A DNA stretch of 30,990 nucleotides, from NCBI GenBank assembly GCA_004555265.1, contig SFIQ01000015.1, positions 1 to 30,990 of the forward strand. Reading direction: 5' to 3'. The stretch's first letter is position 1, and each line of letters starts with the position of its first letter. Positions 14,760 through 23,007 of the stretch are shown in pieces. Source of the stretch: Ruminococcus sp. (GTDB lineage Bacteria > Bacillota > Clostridia > Oscillospirales > Acutalibacteraceae). Below the pieces are notes generated by a model. That model was not told the DNA's origin. It did not search any database and was given only the letters and a program-made list of their open reading frames with translations. Position numbers and translations under genes: made by a program.

Positions 14760-17051
14760 ATGAAAGCGGTTTTCGTTGTCGGCACAGAGGAAAAGTCTTT
14801 GCGCCCGATTACCGACACAACGCCGAAACTGCTTTTGCCGATTGTCGGTCGGCCGTTGCTTTCGTATCTGTTGGAATCACTGTATAAAAACGGGATACGG
14901 GAGGTCTATTTGCTGTTGCCGTACGCGCACCGCCGTGTGGCGGACTATGTGCGTGCGCATACCCCACAGGGCATGCAGGTGCATCTTGTTTTCGAGACAG
15001 ACGGCGCGCGACAGCAGACGGCACAACGGCTTGCGGCGGAAACAGAGCCGCTTTGCTTTGTGTCGGGTGTGCATTTTTGGAATTTCGATTTACACAAAGC
15101 CATGCAAGTTCATTTGCAAACCGATGCAGATTTGACTGCATTAACCGTTCCTGCACAGATGTGCCGAAGCGGCGCGGTGCTATCCATACATGCAAGCGGC
15201 GCTGTTACGGCGTGCCGCGCGTATACACCGCATACCGCGTTGCCGACCGCCGAAACAGACAGCGGCGTGTATTTGTTGCGTTCCGGGTGTTTGCAGACGG
15301 TATTGCAGACCGAAACGAAAACCGACGGTTTTTCCGTCCTGCCGCGGCTTTTGCAGTACGCGGTCTACGCTTGTGCGGCACAAGGGTATTTTAATGCCGT
15401 GGAGACCCCCGCATCATTGGTCGCCTGTACGCAGGATGTTCTACGCGGTAAAACCGATTTTCGGTTGCCGCATTTGGCGGACGGTATTTTTACCGATTCC
15501 GCTTTGCCGAAAGGGGAATATCAACTGTTTCCGCCGGTGTTCATCGGCGAAAATGTTACGGTTGCCGACGGCGCGCAAATCGGGCCGAACACCGTTTTGG
15601 AAAACGGCTGCTTTGTCGGGGCAAAGGCAAAGGTCGAAAACAGTATTGTGCGTGCGGGCGCGGCAATCTATCCGTATGCGCATCTGTGTGGCGCAACGGT
15701 CTGTGAAAACGCCGTGATACAGGAGCGCGCGTCTTTATCCGCCGGCAGTGTGGTCGGGGCGTCCGCGTGCGTCGGAAGACACGCGGCTTTGGAAAACGGC
15801 GTGCGTGTGTGGCAACACCGCACGGTGGAAAACGGTATGCACCTTTCGGGCAATGTGCGGGATTGCACCCCGCAGGACATTCTGTTCGCGGAAAACGGCA
15901 GGCTTTGTACCGTGCCCGACACCCTGACGCCGATTTTTTTGGCGGCGTTCGGGCAGGCGTTGGGCGGGTGTACCTTCGGGCAAAAGGTCGGCATTTTATG
16001 TGACGGCAGCGCGGCATCGGTCGCGGCGGCACAAATTTTGTCAGGCACGCTTTCGGCACAGGGGAGCCGCGTTTGGCATTTCGGCAAAGGCTTTTTGCCG
16101 CAGTTGCATTTTTACACCGCATTTTGTGATTTGCAGGTAGGTATTTTCTTGTGCACGCAAAATGCCCGATTGCAGTTGTATTTGTTTTCCGCGGGGGGAT
16201 TATTGCTGTCGGGCGTACAGACCTCGGCGCTGGTGACGCGCCTGCAATGCGGTGATTTTCCGTCCGTTGTTTCCGAGATTTGCAGGAAAACTGCCGATAT
16301 GCACGATATGCAGACGATGTATTTGCGGGAATTATTGCACGAAGCGGGCGCCGTTCTCCAAGAACAGCGCGTTTGCGTGCAATGCCCGAATGCGGATATA
16401 TCCATGCTGTTGGAGGACGCGCTTTACCGCCTGCAAGCCGAGACAGGCAACGAAATTACCCTGCGGTTGTCCTTTGACGGTACGCGGGTGACCGCTTTCC
16501 ACCGCGATTGCGGGTATTTGCCGCACGAGCGACTGTTGGCACTTTGCTGTAACGCATTGCTGCAAAGCGGACAGGATCTTGCACTTTCGGCGGATACCCC
16601 CGTGGCTTTTACGCGCCTTGCCGCGGCACACGGCAGGCATATTTTGCCGTATCCCGCTTCTGCAACGGCGGCCGCACCCGATACAAATACGCACGCGCTT
16701 GCCTGTACACAGTTGTATGTGCGTGACGGGCTGTTTTTGTGTATGCGGCTGCTCGGCATTTTACAGCAAAGCGGCAAAAGTCTTGCACAAATGCACAAAG
16801 AATTGCCGGAATTTTTTGTACGGCGAAAAACCGTGCCCGTATTTTTGTCACCCGAAGAAATTTTGCGTGCCTTGCATTTGCCGAACGCCGAGCTTTGCGA
16901 CACGGGGATTGTTTGGCAAAGTGCGGACGACCGCGTTTTGATTACACCGCAGCAGGCAGGGAAAAAACTGCGTATTTTGGCGGAAAGTACGCGCTTTGAA
17001 ACGGCAAAGTCGCTTTGCGAGGAAGTCGAGGAAAGACTGACAAAACATTGA
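14760..17051 (+). CDS. Nucleotidyltransferase / beta-helix / phosphomannomutase-like fusion, altered active sites
   Basis: A 763-residue, three-part protein. Residues 1-240 resemble a sugar-phosphate nucleotidyltransferase: PITDTTPKLLLPIVGRPLL matches the 'P-L-T-x(3)-PK' strand. However, the GGxGTRL nucleotide loop reads GTEEKSL (8-14), and the metal-binding 'GD' reads G103-V104. Residues about 261-370 are hexapeptide repeats (FIGENVTVADGAQIGPNT, then further copies) expected to form a left-handed beta-helix. Residues about 415-763 follow a phosphomannomutase layout, but the phosphoserine loop TASHNP reads LCTQNA (464-469) and the metal loop DxDGDR reads SFDGTR (571-576). The layout resembles mannose-1-phosphate guanylyltransferase/mutase fusions, but catalysis looks doubtful. 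ATG 14760 follows a G-rich ribosome binding site at 14747-14752; an earlier in-frame start at 14670 lacks one. Confidence 0.75.
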   Translation: MKAVFVVGTEEKSLRPITDTTPKLLLPIVGRPLLSYLLESLYKNGIREVYLLLPYAHRRVADYVRAHTPQGMQVHLVFETDGARQQTAQRLAAETEPLCFVSGVHFWNFDLHKAMQVHLQTDADLTALTVPAQMCRSGAVLSIHASGAVTACRAYTPHTALPTAETDSGVYLLRSGCLQTVLQTETKTDGFSVLPRLLQYAVYACAAQGYFNAVETPASLVACTQDVLRGKTDFRLPHLADGIFTDSALPKGEYQLFPPVFIGENVTVADGAQIGPNTVLENGCFVGAKAKVENSIVRAGAAIYPYAHLCGATVCENAVIQERASLSAGSVVGASACVGRHAALENGVRVWQHRTVENGMHLSGNVRDCTPQDILFAENGRLCTVPDTLTPIFLAAFGQALGGCTFGQKVGILCDGSAASVAAAQILSGTLSAQGSRVWHFGKGFLPQLHFYTAFCDLQVGIFLCTQNARLQLYLFSAGGLLLSGVQTSALVTRLQCGDFPSVVSEICRKTADMHDMQTMYLRELLHEAGAVLQEQRVCVQCPNADISMLLEDALYRLQAETGNEITLRLSFDGTRVTAFHRDCGYLPHERLLALCCNALLQSGQDLALSADTPVAFTRLAAAHGRHILPYPASATAAAPDTNTHALACTQLYVRDGLFLCMRLLGILQQSGKSLAQMHKELPEFFVRRKTVPVFLSPEEILRALHLPNAELCDTGIVWQSADDRVLITPQQAGKKLRILAESTRFETAKSLCEEVEERLTKH

Positions 17052-17076
17052 CACCGAGCAAAATAAAGAGTATTAT
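17048..17076 (+). promoter_or_regulatory. Promoter of the rnj-gdpP-rplI-dnaB-tilS-hpt-ftsH run
   Basis: TTGACA (17048-17053) and TATTAT (17071-17076) are exactly 17 bases apart. The -35 box overlaps the stop codon of the preceding gene. It implies a leader of about 140 nt before RNase J, containing a hairpin with arms CCTGCTTT (17153-17160) and AAAGCAGG (17171-17178) and no following U-tract. Confidence 0.8.
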
Positions 17077-17223
17077 TATAGAATAATTATCATTGGATAA
17101 AATCGGTATCTGTGTGAAAACGGTACGGCGGATACAAAACAACGGACTTTCACCTGCTTTTTGCGCTTTGAAAGCAGGGTTACATAAACAAAGTATGATT
17201 TTTAGAAAATAAGGAGAAACTGA

Positions 17224-19185
17224 ATGGCAAAACAAATGAAAGAAAAGCCTGCACAGCCTGCACAAAAGCCCGAAAAATCGCGGCAGAACAGTGCGGGTAA
17301 AGGCAAGACTGCCCAGAAGAACGGTGCGCAGTCTAAAAAACAACCCAAAACCCAACAAAAAACACAACAGAAATCCGCCAAAACGCAAAAGACCGCTATG
17401 CAGGGATTCAGTGATTCTTTGGCGGGGCAACAGCAAAAACGGTATTACAACAGCCTGAAAAATGCAAACACCGCCAAAACGACCAAACGCAAATCCGCCG
17501 GTGGGAAGACGCGGCAAAAAAAGCCGACGCCGCCTTTGAAAATCGCCTTTTTAGGCGGGCTTAACGAGGTCGGCAAAAATATGACGCTTTACGAATGCGA
17601 GGGTGAAATGCTGTTGGTCGATTGCGGGCTGGCATTTCCCGACCCCGAAATGTTCGGTGTGGATTTGGTGATACCCGATTTTACCTATGTGCTTGAAAAT
17701 GCCGACAAAATCAAGGGCATTTTAATTACCCACGGGCACGAAGACCACATCGGCGGTTTAGCATATTTGCTGAAAGACTTAAATATTCCCGTCTACTCTA
17801 CGCGGTTGACCATCGGGCTTATCGAGGGAAAACTGCGGGAGCATAAACTCTTGGACAAATGCAATTTGAATGTGATAAAGCCCGGCGACAAAGTAAAACT
17901 CGGCTGTTTTGAAACCGAATTTATCCATGTCAACCACTCCATTCCCGACGCGGTGGCGCTTGCCATCAATACCCCTGCGGGCACGGTGGTGCAAACGGGT
18001 GACTTTAAAATTGACACCACGCCCATTGACGGCGGTGTGATTGATTTGGCGCGGCTGTCCGCTATCGGTGAAGAAGGCGTGCTGTGCTTGCTGTCCGACT
18101 CGACAAATGCCGTCAAGCCCGGTTTTACCGAAAGCGAACGCAAGGTCGGCGAAACCTTTGAGGTGCAGTTCCGTAAAGCGGGTGCGCGTCGCTTGATTGT
18201 GGCGACCTTCGCGTCCAATATCCACCGTGTGCAACAGATTATCAACGTGGCGGAAAGTTTAGGGCGTAAAGTGGCGCTTTCCGGCAGAAGCCTTGAAAAT
18301 GTCGTGTCCGTCGCGGCGGAACTCGGCTATATCAATGTGCCTGAGGGCATTTTGGTCGGCATTGACAGCATCAACCGCTATCCGCCCGAAAAACTCGTGC
18401 TGATTACCACGGGCAGTCAGGGCGAACCGATGTCGGCGCTGTACCGTATGGCGTTTTCCGAGCATCGCCGTGTGGAAATCGGACCGAACGATTATGTCAT
18501 TATTTCCGCAACCCCCATTCCCGGCAATGAAAAAATGGTTGGCAAGGTTGTGGACGAACTGTTAAAACAGGGCGCCGAGGTTGTGTATGAAAAAATGTAC
18601 GATGTTCATGTTTCGGGGCACGCCTGCCAAGAAGAACTCAAATTGATGATGAGCCTTGTCAAGCCGAAGTATTTTATCCCCGTGCACGGCGAGCAAAAGC
18701 ATTTGCAAAAGCATGCGGCGCTCGCGCATACAATGGGGATTCCCGAGGGCAATATCTTGCTTGCCGACAACGGTAAGGAGGTAGAAATTACCGCCGAAAA
18801 AATCCGTATTTCGGGCGAGGTGGCCGCCGGTATGGTCTTTGTCGACGGCAGCGGCGTCGGCGATGTCGGCTCTGTGGTGCTGCGTGACCGCAAACGCTTA
18901 GCCGAGGACGGCATTATCATCATTGCCGCAACGATTGATAAGGAAACGGGCGAGGTCATTTCGGGTCCCGATGTTGTGACGCGCGGCTTTGTGTATGTGC
19001 GCGAGTCCGAGCAGTTAATGGAGGAATCCCGCCGCCTTTGCGAGAGCGTGCTGGCGGACTGTATGTACGAACGCGTGCGCGATTTCGGTACCATTCGCAA
19101 CCGCCTGCGGGATGAAATCTCGCGCCTGACCTTTTCGCGCACCAAACGAAGCCCGATGGTTCTGCCGATTATTATGGAGGTGTAA
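17224..19185 (+). CDS. rnj: Ribonuclease J
   Basis: A 653-residue metallo-beta-lactamase/beta-CASP ribonuclease with 5'-3' exo- and endonuclease activity in RNA decay and processing. The zinc motif HGHEDH (170-175) is intact, and NHSIPDAVALAI, SDSTNA and SGHACQEEL are the expected downstream blocks, with the RNase J C-terminal domain present. It differs from typical members by a roughly 100-residue N-terminal extension rich in Lys, Gln and Ala, likely disordered and RNA-binding; the core starts near residue 104 (KIAFLGGLNEVGKN). AAGGAG lies just before ATG 17224. First gene of the run; gdpP starts 3 bases after its stop. Confidence 0.93.
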   Translation: MAKQMKEKPAQPAQKPEKSRQNSAGKGKTAQKNGAQSKKQPKTQQKTQQKSAKTQKTAMQGFSDSLAGQQQKRYYNSLKNANTAKTTKRKSAGGKTRQKKPTPPLKIAFLGGLNEVGKNMTLYECEGEMLLVDCGLAFPDPEMFGVDLVIPDFTYVLENADKIKGILITHGHEDHIGGLAYLLKDLNIPVYSTRLTIGLIEGKLREHKLLDKCNLNVIKPGDKVKLGCFETEFIHVNHSIPDAVALAINTPAGTVVQTGDFKIDTTPIDGGVIDLARLSAIGEEGVLCLLSDSTNAVKPGFTESERKVGETFEVQFRKAGARRLIVATFASNIHRVQQIINVAESLGRKVALSGRSLENVVSVAAELGYINVPEGILVGIDSINRYPPEKLVLITTGSQGEPMSALYRMAFSEHRRVEIGPNDYVIISATPIPGNEKMVGKVVDELLKQGAEVVYEKMYDVHVSGHACQEELKLMMSLVKPKYFIPVHGEQKHLQKHAALAHTMGIPEGNILLADNGKEVEITAEKIRISGEVAAGMVFVDGSGVGDVGSVVLRDRKRLAEDGIIIIAATIDKETGEVISGPDVVTRGFVYVRESEQLMEESRRLCESVLADCMYERVRDFGTIRNRLRDEISRLTFSRTKRSPMVLPIIMEV

Positions 19186-19188
19186 GCC

Positions 19189-21153
19189 TTGAAAGCCGGT
19201 CGTGTGATTCGCACGTATCCGCTGAGCTTTGCGCTGATTATACTCTCAGCGGTATTCTGTATCGTCACCGTCTTTTTTGATTGGCGTGTGGCGCTTGCCG
19301 AGGCGTGCCTGCTTTTGGTGTTTACCGTGGCGGCGGCGCTCAAAGCACAGCACGATTTTAAAGTGATTCGCAAAACAGTCGCCTCTATCAATGCGTCGCT
19401 TTCTGCAGAGGAAAACTCGTCTCTGACCAATTTTCCGTTACCGGTTGCGGTGTTTGACAGCAGTGACCGCGTGGTTTGGTATAACCAAAAGTTTCACAAT
19501 GAAATTTTGCGGGAATTGGCGCCGCAAACCGATGATATCGGGCAGTTTACGGGCGGAAAGGGCTTGCAAAAAATTCGGGAAAAGACCGTGTTCCCCGTAA
19601 AACTCGGCACAAAAGAATATACCGTTTATTTTAGCCACATCGCCTGTTCGGGGCGGCAATCCTATGTTTTGATTTATAACGAGGATACCGCCTTAAAGCA
19701 AACCGCGGCGGCTTATAAACTTGAAAAGCCCGCCGTGGTGCTGTTGGCGGTGGACAGCGCCGACGAAATCTACCGCGCCTATAAAGAAAGCGAATATGCC
19801 GAGATTTTGGGCGATGCCGAGCGTATGACCGAGGGCTGGCTTTCGGGGTATGACGGCGTGTTCCGCAAACTGTCCGGCGGCAGGTTCTTTGCGGTTGTAC
19901 CCGAAGCGGAACTTCGCAAAATGATTACGCGAAAATTCAATATTTTGGAGCAGGTTCGCGCCTATACATACAACGGTGCGTCGGTGGGCATTACGTTGTC
20001 GGTCGGCGCGGGGCGCGGGGATACGCTTTCCGATGCGGAAAGCAACGCGCGCCAGGCGTTTGATATGGCGCTCGGCCGCGGCGGCGACCAAGCCGTGTTA
20101 AAGGGCACGGACGAAAGCTATCAGTTTTTCGGCGGCGTTTCCAAGGGCGTTGAAAAACGCACCAAGGTGCGTTCACGCGTGGTGGCAAATGCACTCGGCG
20201 AGCTTTTGCAAACTGCCGAAAATGTGGTTGTGATGGGGCATAAGTTTTCGGATTTGGACAGCGTCGGCGCGGCAATCGGCATATGCAGGGCGGCAACAGC
20301 GCTCGGCAAGCCCGCCAAAATTGCGGTCAATGAAAAAACCACGCTTGCCCAACCTTTAATTGCCTATATGCGTGCGCAGAGCGCGGATGTTTTCGTCTCG
20401 CCCGAAGCGGCGGAGCATATGCTGACGGAAAAATCCCTGTTGATTGTGGTGGATACGCATAAAACCGGCTTTGTCGAATCGCCGGAACTCTACGCAAAAG
20501 CGCCGCAGGTTGTGGTGATTGACCACCACAGAAAAAATGTGGATTATATTCAAAATGCGGTCATTTTCTACCACGAACCGCACGCCTCCTCCACCTGCGA
20601 ATTGGTGACGGAACTGTTGCAGTATCTTGGCAAAAAGCCGCTGGTGACCCCTGTGGAAGCCAATGCATTGCTCGCGGGAATCATGCTGGATACCAAAGAA
20701 TTTGTTTTGCGCACGGGCGTGCGCACCTTTGAGGCGGCGGCGTATTTGCGTGCGCGCGGGGCAGATACCGTTACGGTCAAGGGCTTTTTCGCCGGCAGTA
20801 TGGAAAACCGTAAGCTGCGCGGGCAAATTGTGCTGAACGCAAAAAGCCATAGACGGTGCGCCGTATCCGCAGCCGATTTTGAAGCCAAGGATTTGCGCGT
20901 GATTTGTGCACAGGCGGCAGACGAGCTGTTGACAGTCAGCGATGTGGACGCGTCGTTTGTGCTGTTTGAAACCGATGGCACCGCCAACATATCCGCACGC
21001 TCGATGGGTAAGGTGAATGTGCAGTTGATTATGGAGTCGCTCGGCGGCGGCGGGCATCAAACGATGTCGGCGGCACAGCTTGCCGATACCGCGCTCCCGG
21101 ATGCGGAAAAACAACTGTATGCGGCAATCGACGCATATTTTGAAAATCAGTAA
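19189..21153 (+). CDS. gdpP: Cyclic-di-AMP phosphodiesterase GdpP
   Basis: A 654-residue membrane-anchored enzyme that degrades the second messenger c-di-AMP, which controls potassium, osmotic and cell-wall balance. Two N-terminal membrane helices (about residues 10-48) are followed by a PAS-like domain (FPLPVAVFDSSDRVVWYN). A degenerate GGDEF domain comes next (SGGRFFAVVPEAEL), lacking the GGDEF motif as in other GdpP proteins. The DHH/DHHA1 domain has MGHKFSDLDSVGAA, DHH (445-447) and GGGGHQ (His623), so it should be active. TTG 19189 is the start, set by GGAGG at 19176-19180. The order gdpP-rplI-dnaB is widely conserved in Firmicutes. Confidence 0.93.
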   Translation: MKAGRVIRTYPLSFALIILSAVFCIVTVFFDWRVALAEACLLLVFTVAAALKAQHDFKVIRKTVASINASLSAEENSSLTNFPLPVAVFDSSDRVVWYNQKFHNEILRELAPQTDDIGQFTGGKGLQKIREKTVFPVKLGTKEYTVYFSHIACSGRQSYVLIYNEDTALKQTAAAYKLEKPAVVLLAVDSADEIYRAYKESEYAEILGDAERMTEGWLSGYDGVFRKLSGGRFFAVVPEAELRKMITRKFNILEQVRAYTYNGASVGITLSVGAGRGDTLSDAESNARQAFDMALGRGGDQAVLKGTDESYQFFGGVSKGVEKRTKVRSRVVANALGELLQTAENVVVMGHKFSDLDSVGAAIGICRAATALGKPAKIAVNEKTTLAQPLIAYMRAQSADVFVSPEAAEHMLTEKSLLIVVDTHKTGFVESPELYAKAPQVVVIDHHRKNVDYIQNAVIFYHEPHASSTCELVTELLQYLGKKPLVTPVEANALLAGIMLDTKEFVLRTGVRTFEAAAYLRARGADTVTVKGFFAGSMENRKLRGQIVLNAKSHRRCAVSAADFEAKDLRVICAQAADELLTVSDVDASFVLFETDGTANISARSMGKVNVQLIMESLGGGGHQTMSAAQLADTALPDAEKQLYAAIDAYFENQ

Positions 21154-21182
21154 AACCACTTTCTAAAAACGGAGGTATTGTG

Positions 21183-21623
21183 ATGGAAGTTATTTTGAAA
21201 AAAGATGTGAAGGGATTAGGCAAAGCGGGCGAAAAGGTCAAAGCGTCCGACGGGTATGCCCGCAATTTTCTGTTCCCGAAAGGGCTTGCCGTGGAGGCGA
21301 ACGCCCAAACCTTAACCGAATATAAAAACAGCGAAGCGTCCAAACAGCATAAAATCGATGTTGAAGTTGCCGCGGCAAAGGACGCCAAAGCCAAATTGGA
21401 CGGCAAAACCGTGCACCTGACTGCCAAAGCGGGGCAAAACGGCAGACTGTTCGGCTCCGTGACCGCCAAAGATGTGGCACAGGCGATTACCGAGCAGTTG
21501 TCCGTCACGGTGGATAAACGCAAGCTGTCGGTTGCCGATATTAAAAACTTCGGCACCTATACGGCGGAAGTGAAGCTGTATACGGGCATTGCCGCAACGG
21601 TGACGGTGGAAGTTGCCGAATAA
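21183..21623 (+). CDS. rplI: 50S ribosomal protein bL9
   Basis: A 146-residue ribosomal protein of normal length. The N-terminal rRNA-binding domain reads MEVILKKDVKGLGKAGEKV with GYARNFLFPKGLA at about residues 23-35, both diagnostic. A long central helix (EYKNSEASKQHKIDVEVAA) and the C-terminal domain with GRLFGSVTAKDVAQAI follow. ATG 21183 is spaced 7 bases from GGAGG (21171-21175); a GTG three bases earlier is less likely. It lies between gdpP and dnaB as in many Firmicutes. Confidence 0.96.
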   Translation: MEVILKKDVKGLGKAGEKVKASDGYARNFLFPKGLAVEANAQTLTEYKNSEASKQHKIDVEVAAAKDAKAKLDGKTVHLTAKAGQNGRLFGSVTAKDVAQAITEQLSVTVDKRKLSVADIKNFGTYTAEVKLYTGIAATVTVEVAE

Positions 21624-21642
21624 TTGCAGAGGAGCTACATAG

Positions 21643-23007
21643 ATGGATACTCTCCTGTTTGACAAAATTCAAGAGCCTTACAGTATGGACGCCGAGCAGG
21701 CGGTTTTGGGTGCAATTTTGATTGACACAAACTGTTTTGACCGTGTGTCGGGTATTCTGCGCACGGCGGACTGCTTTTATATCCCGCAGCATAAGGCAAT
21801 CTATACGATTATTGCGAATTTAAAACTCCTCAACCAAAAGGTGGACGCGCTGATTGTCGCCGAGGAACTGCGCAGAAACGGCACCTACGACGAGGCAAGC
21901 GGCAAAAATTATTTGGCACAGCTCGCGCAGTCCGTACCGAGCGTTGCCAATGTGGAAAATTACGCGAAAATCATCCGCGAAAAGTATTATCTGCGCACGC
22001 TAATGGATGCCGCTTCCGAAATGCTCAAAAACGCGGCGGACGAAGAACTGCCCGCCGACACGATTATGGACGCGGCAGAGCAAAAAATCTACAATATTCG
22101 ACAGGGCACGAAGGACAACGAACCGACGCGCCTGTCCGACATCATCACCAATGAGGTGTATGATAATCTGCAAAAACTGACCGATCCCGCACTCGCCGCC
22201 GAATATAAGGGGATTCCGACGGGCTTTTCGCTGTTGGACAAGTATATGACGGGCTTAAACAAATCCGACTTAATTTTAATCGGTGCGCGCCCCGCAATGG
22301 GTAAAACCAGCTTTGCGCTGAATATTGCGCGCAATGTCGCCGTGCAGGCAAAGAAAAAGGTGGTCTTTTTCTCGCTTGAAATGGGCAAGGAACAGTTAGC
22401 CCAGCGTATTCTTTCCACCGAAGCACGCGTGGAAAGCCAAAAAATGCGTACCGGCGAACTTACGGATGACGATTGGCAGCGCATTGCCCAGGCGACGGTG
22501 TCTTTAAACGAGGCGGAACTGTATTTTGACGATACCGCCAATATCACCGTGCCCGAAATGAAAGCGCGCGTACGCAAAATGCGCGATGTGGACTGTGTGA
22601 TTATCGACTATTTGCAGTTGATGCAAGGCACCAAGCGCACCGACAGCCGTGTGCAGGAGGTTTCCGAAATTACAAGAAGCCTAAAACTGATGGCAAAAGA
22701 TTTGAAAATCCCCGTCATTACCTGTTCCCAGCTTTCCCGTTCCACCGAGGGGCGCGGAAAATCCCATAAACCGCAGTTGTCGGATTTGCGTGAATCCGGC
22801 TCTATCGAGCAGGACGCCGATATTGTTTTGATGCTGTATCGTGAGTCGTATTATGACGAGGAGAAAAACGAAACGGTTGTCACCGACGAAAACAAAGCGC
22901 AGGTGATTGTCGCCAAAAACCGCCACGGCGGCACGGGCGAGATTGATTTGCATTGGAACGGCAGCTATACCATGTTCTCCACGCCGGAGTTGTATCACAA
23001 TGCGTAA
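21643..23007 (+). CDS. dnaB: Replicative DNA helicase DnaB
   Basis: A 454-residue RecA-fold hexameric helicase that unwinds DNA at replication forks. The N-terminal primase-interacting domain opens with PYSMDAEQAVLGAILID. The Walker A motif GARPAMGKTS is at residues 214-223, and VVFFSLEMGKEQLAQR, VIIDYLQLM (Walker B) and SDLRESGSIEQDADIVLML complete the DnaB set. No intein or insertion is present and length is standard. GAGGAG lies ahead of the ATG. The 3' end overlaps the tilS start by 8 bases, so translation is coupled. Confidence 0.97.
   Translation: MDTLLFDKIQEPYSMDAEQAVLGAILIDTNCFDRVSGILRTADCFYIPQHKAIYTIIANLKLLNQKVDALIVAEELRRNGTYDEASGKNYLAQLAQSVPSVANVENYAKIIREKYYLRTLMDAASEMLKNAADEELPADTIMDAAEQKIYNIRQGTKDNEPTRLSDIITNEVYDNLQKLTDPALAAEYKGIPTGFSLLDKYMTGLNKSDLILIGARPAMGKTSFALNIARNVAVQAKKKVVFFSLEMGKEQLAQRILSTEARVESQKMRTGELTDDDWQRIAQATVSLNEAELYFDDTANITVPEMKARVRKMRDVDCVIIDYLQLMQGTKRTDSRVQEVSEITRSLKLMAKDLKIPVITCSQLSRSTEGRGKSHKPQLSDLRESGSIEQDADIVLMLYRESYYDEEKNETVVTDENKAQVIVAKNRHGGTGEIDLHWNGSYTMFSTPELYHNA

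Noticed and set aside
17153..17178. Terminator after the nucleotidyltransferase-like gene
   Set aside because: The hairpin has no U-tract and lies downstream of the RNase J promoter, so it belongs to that leader.
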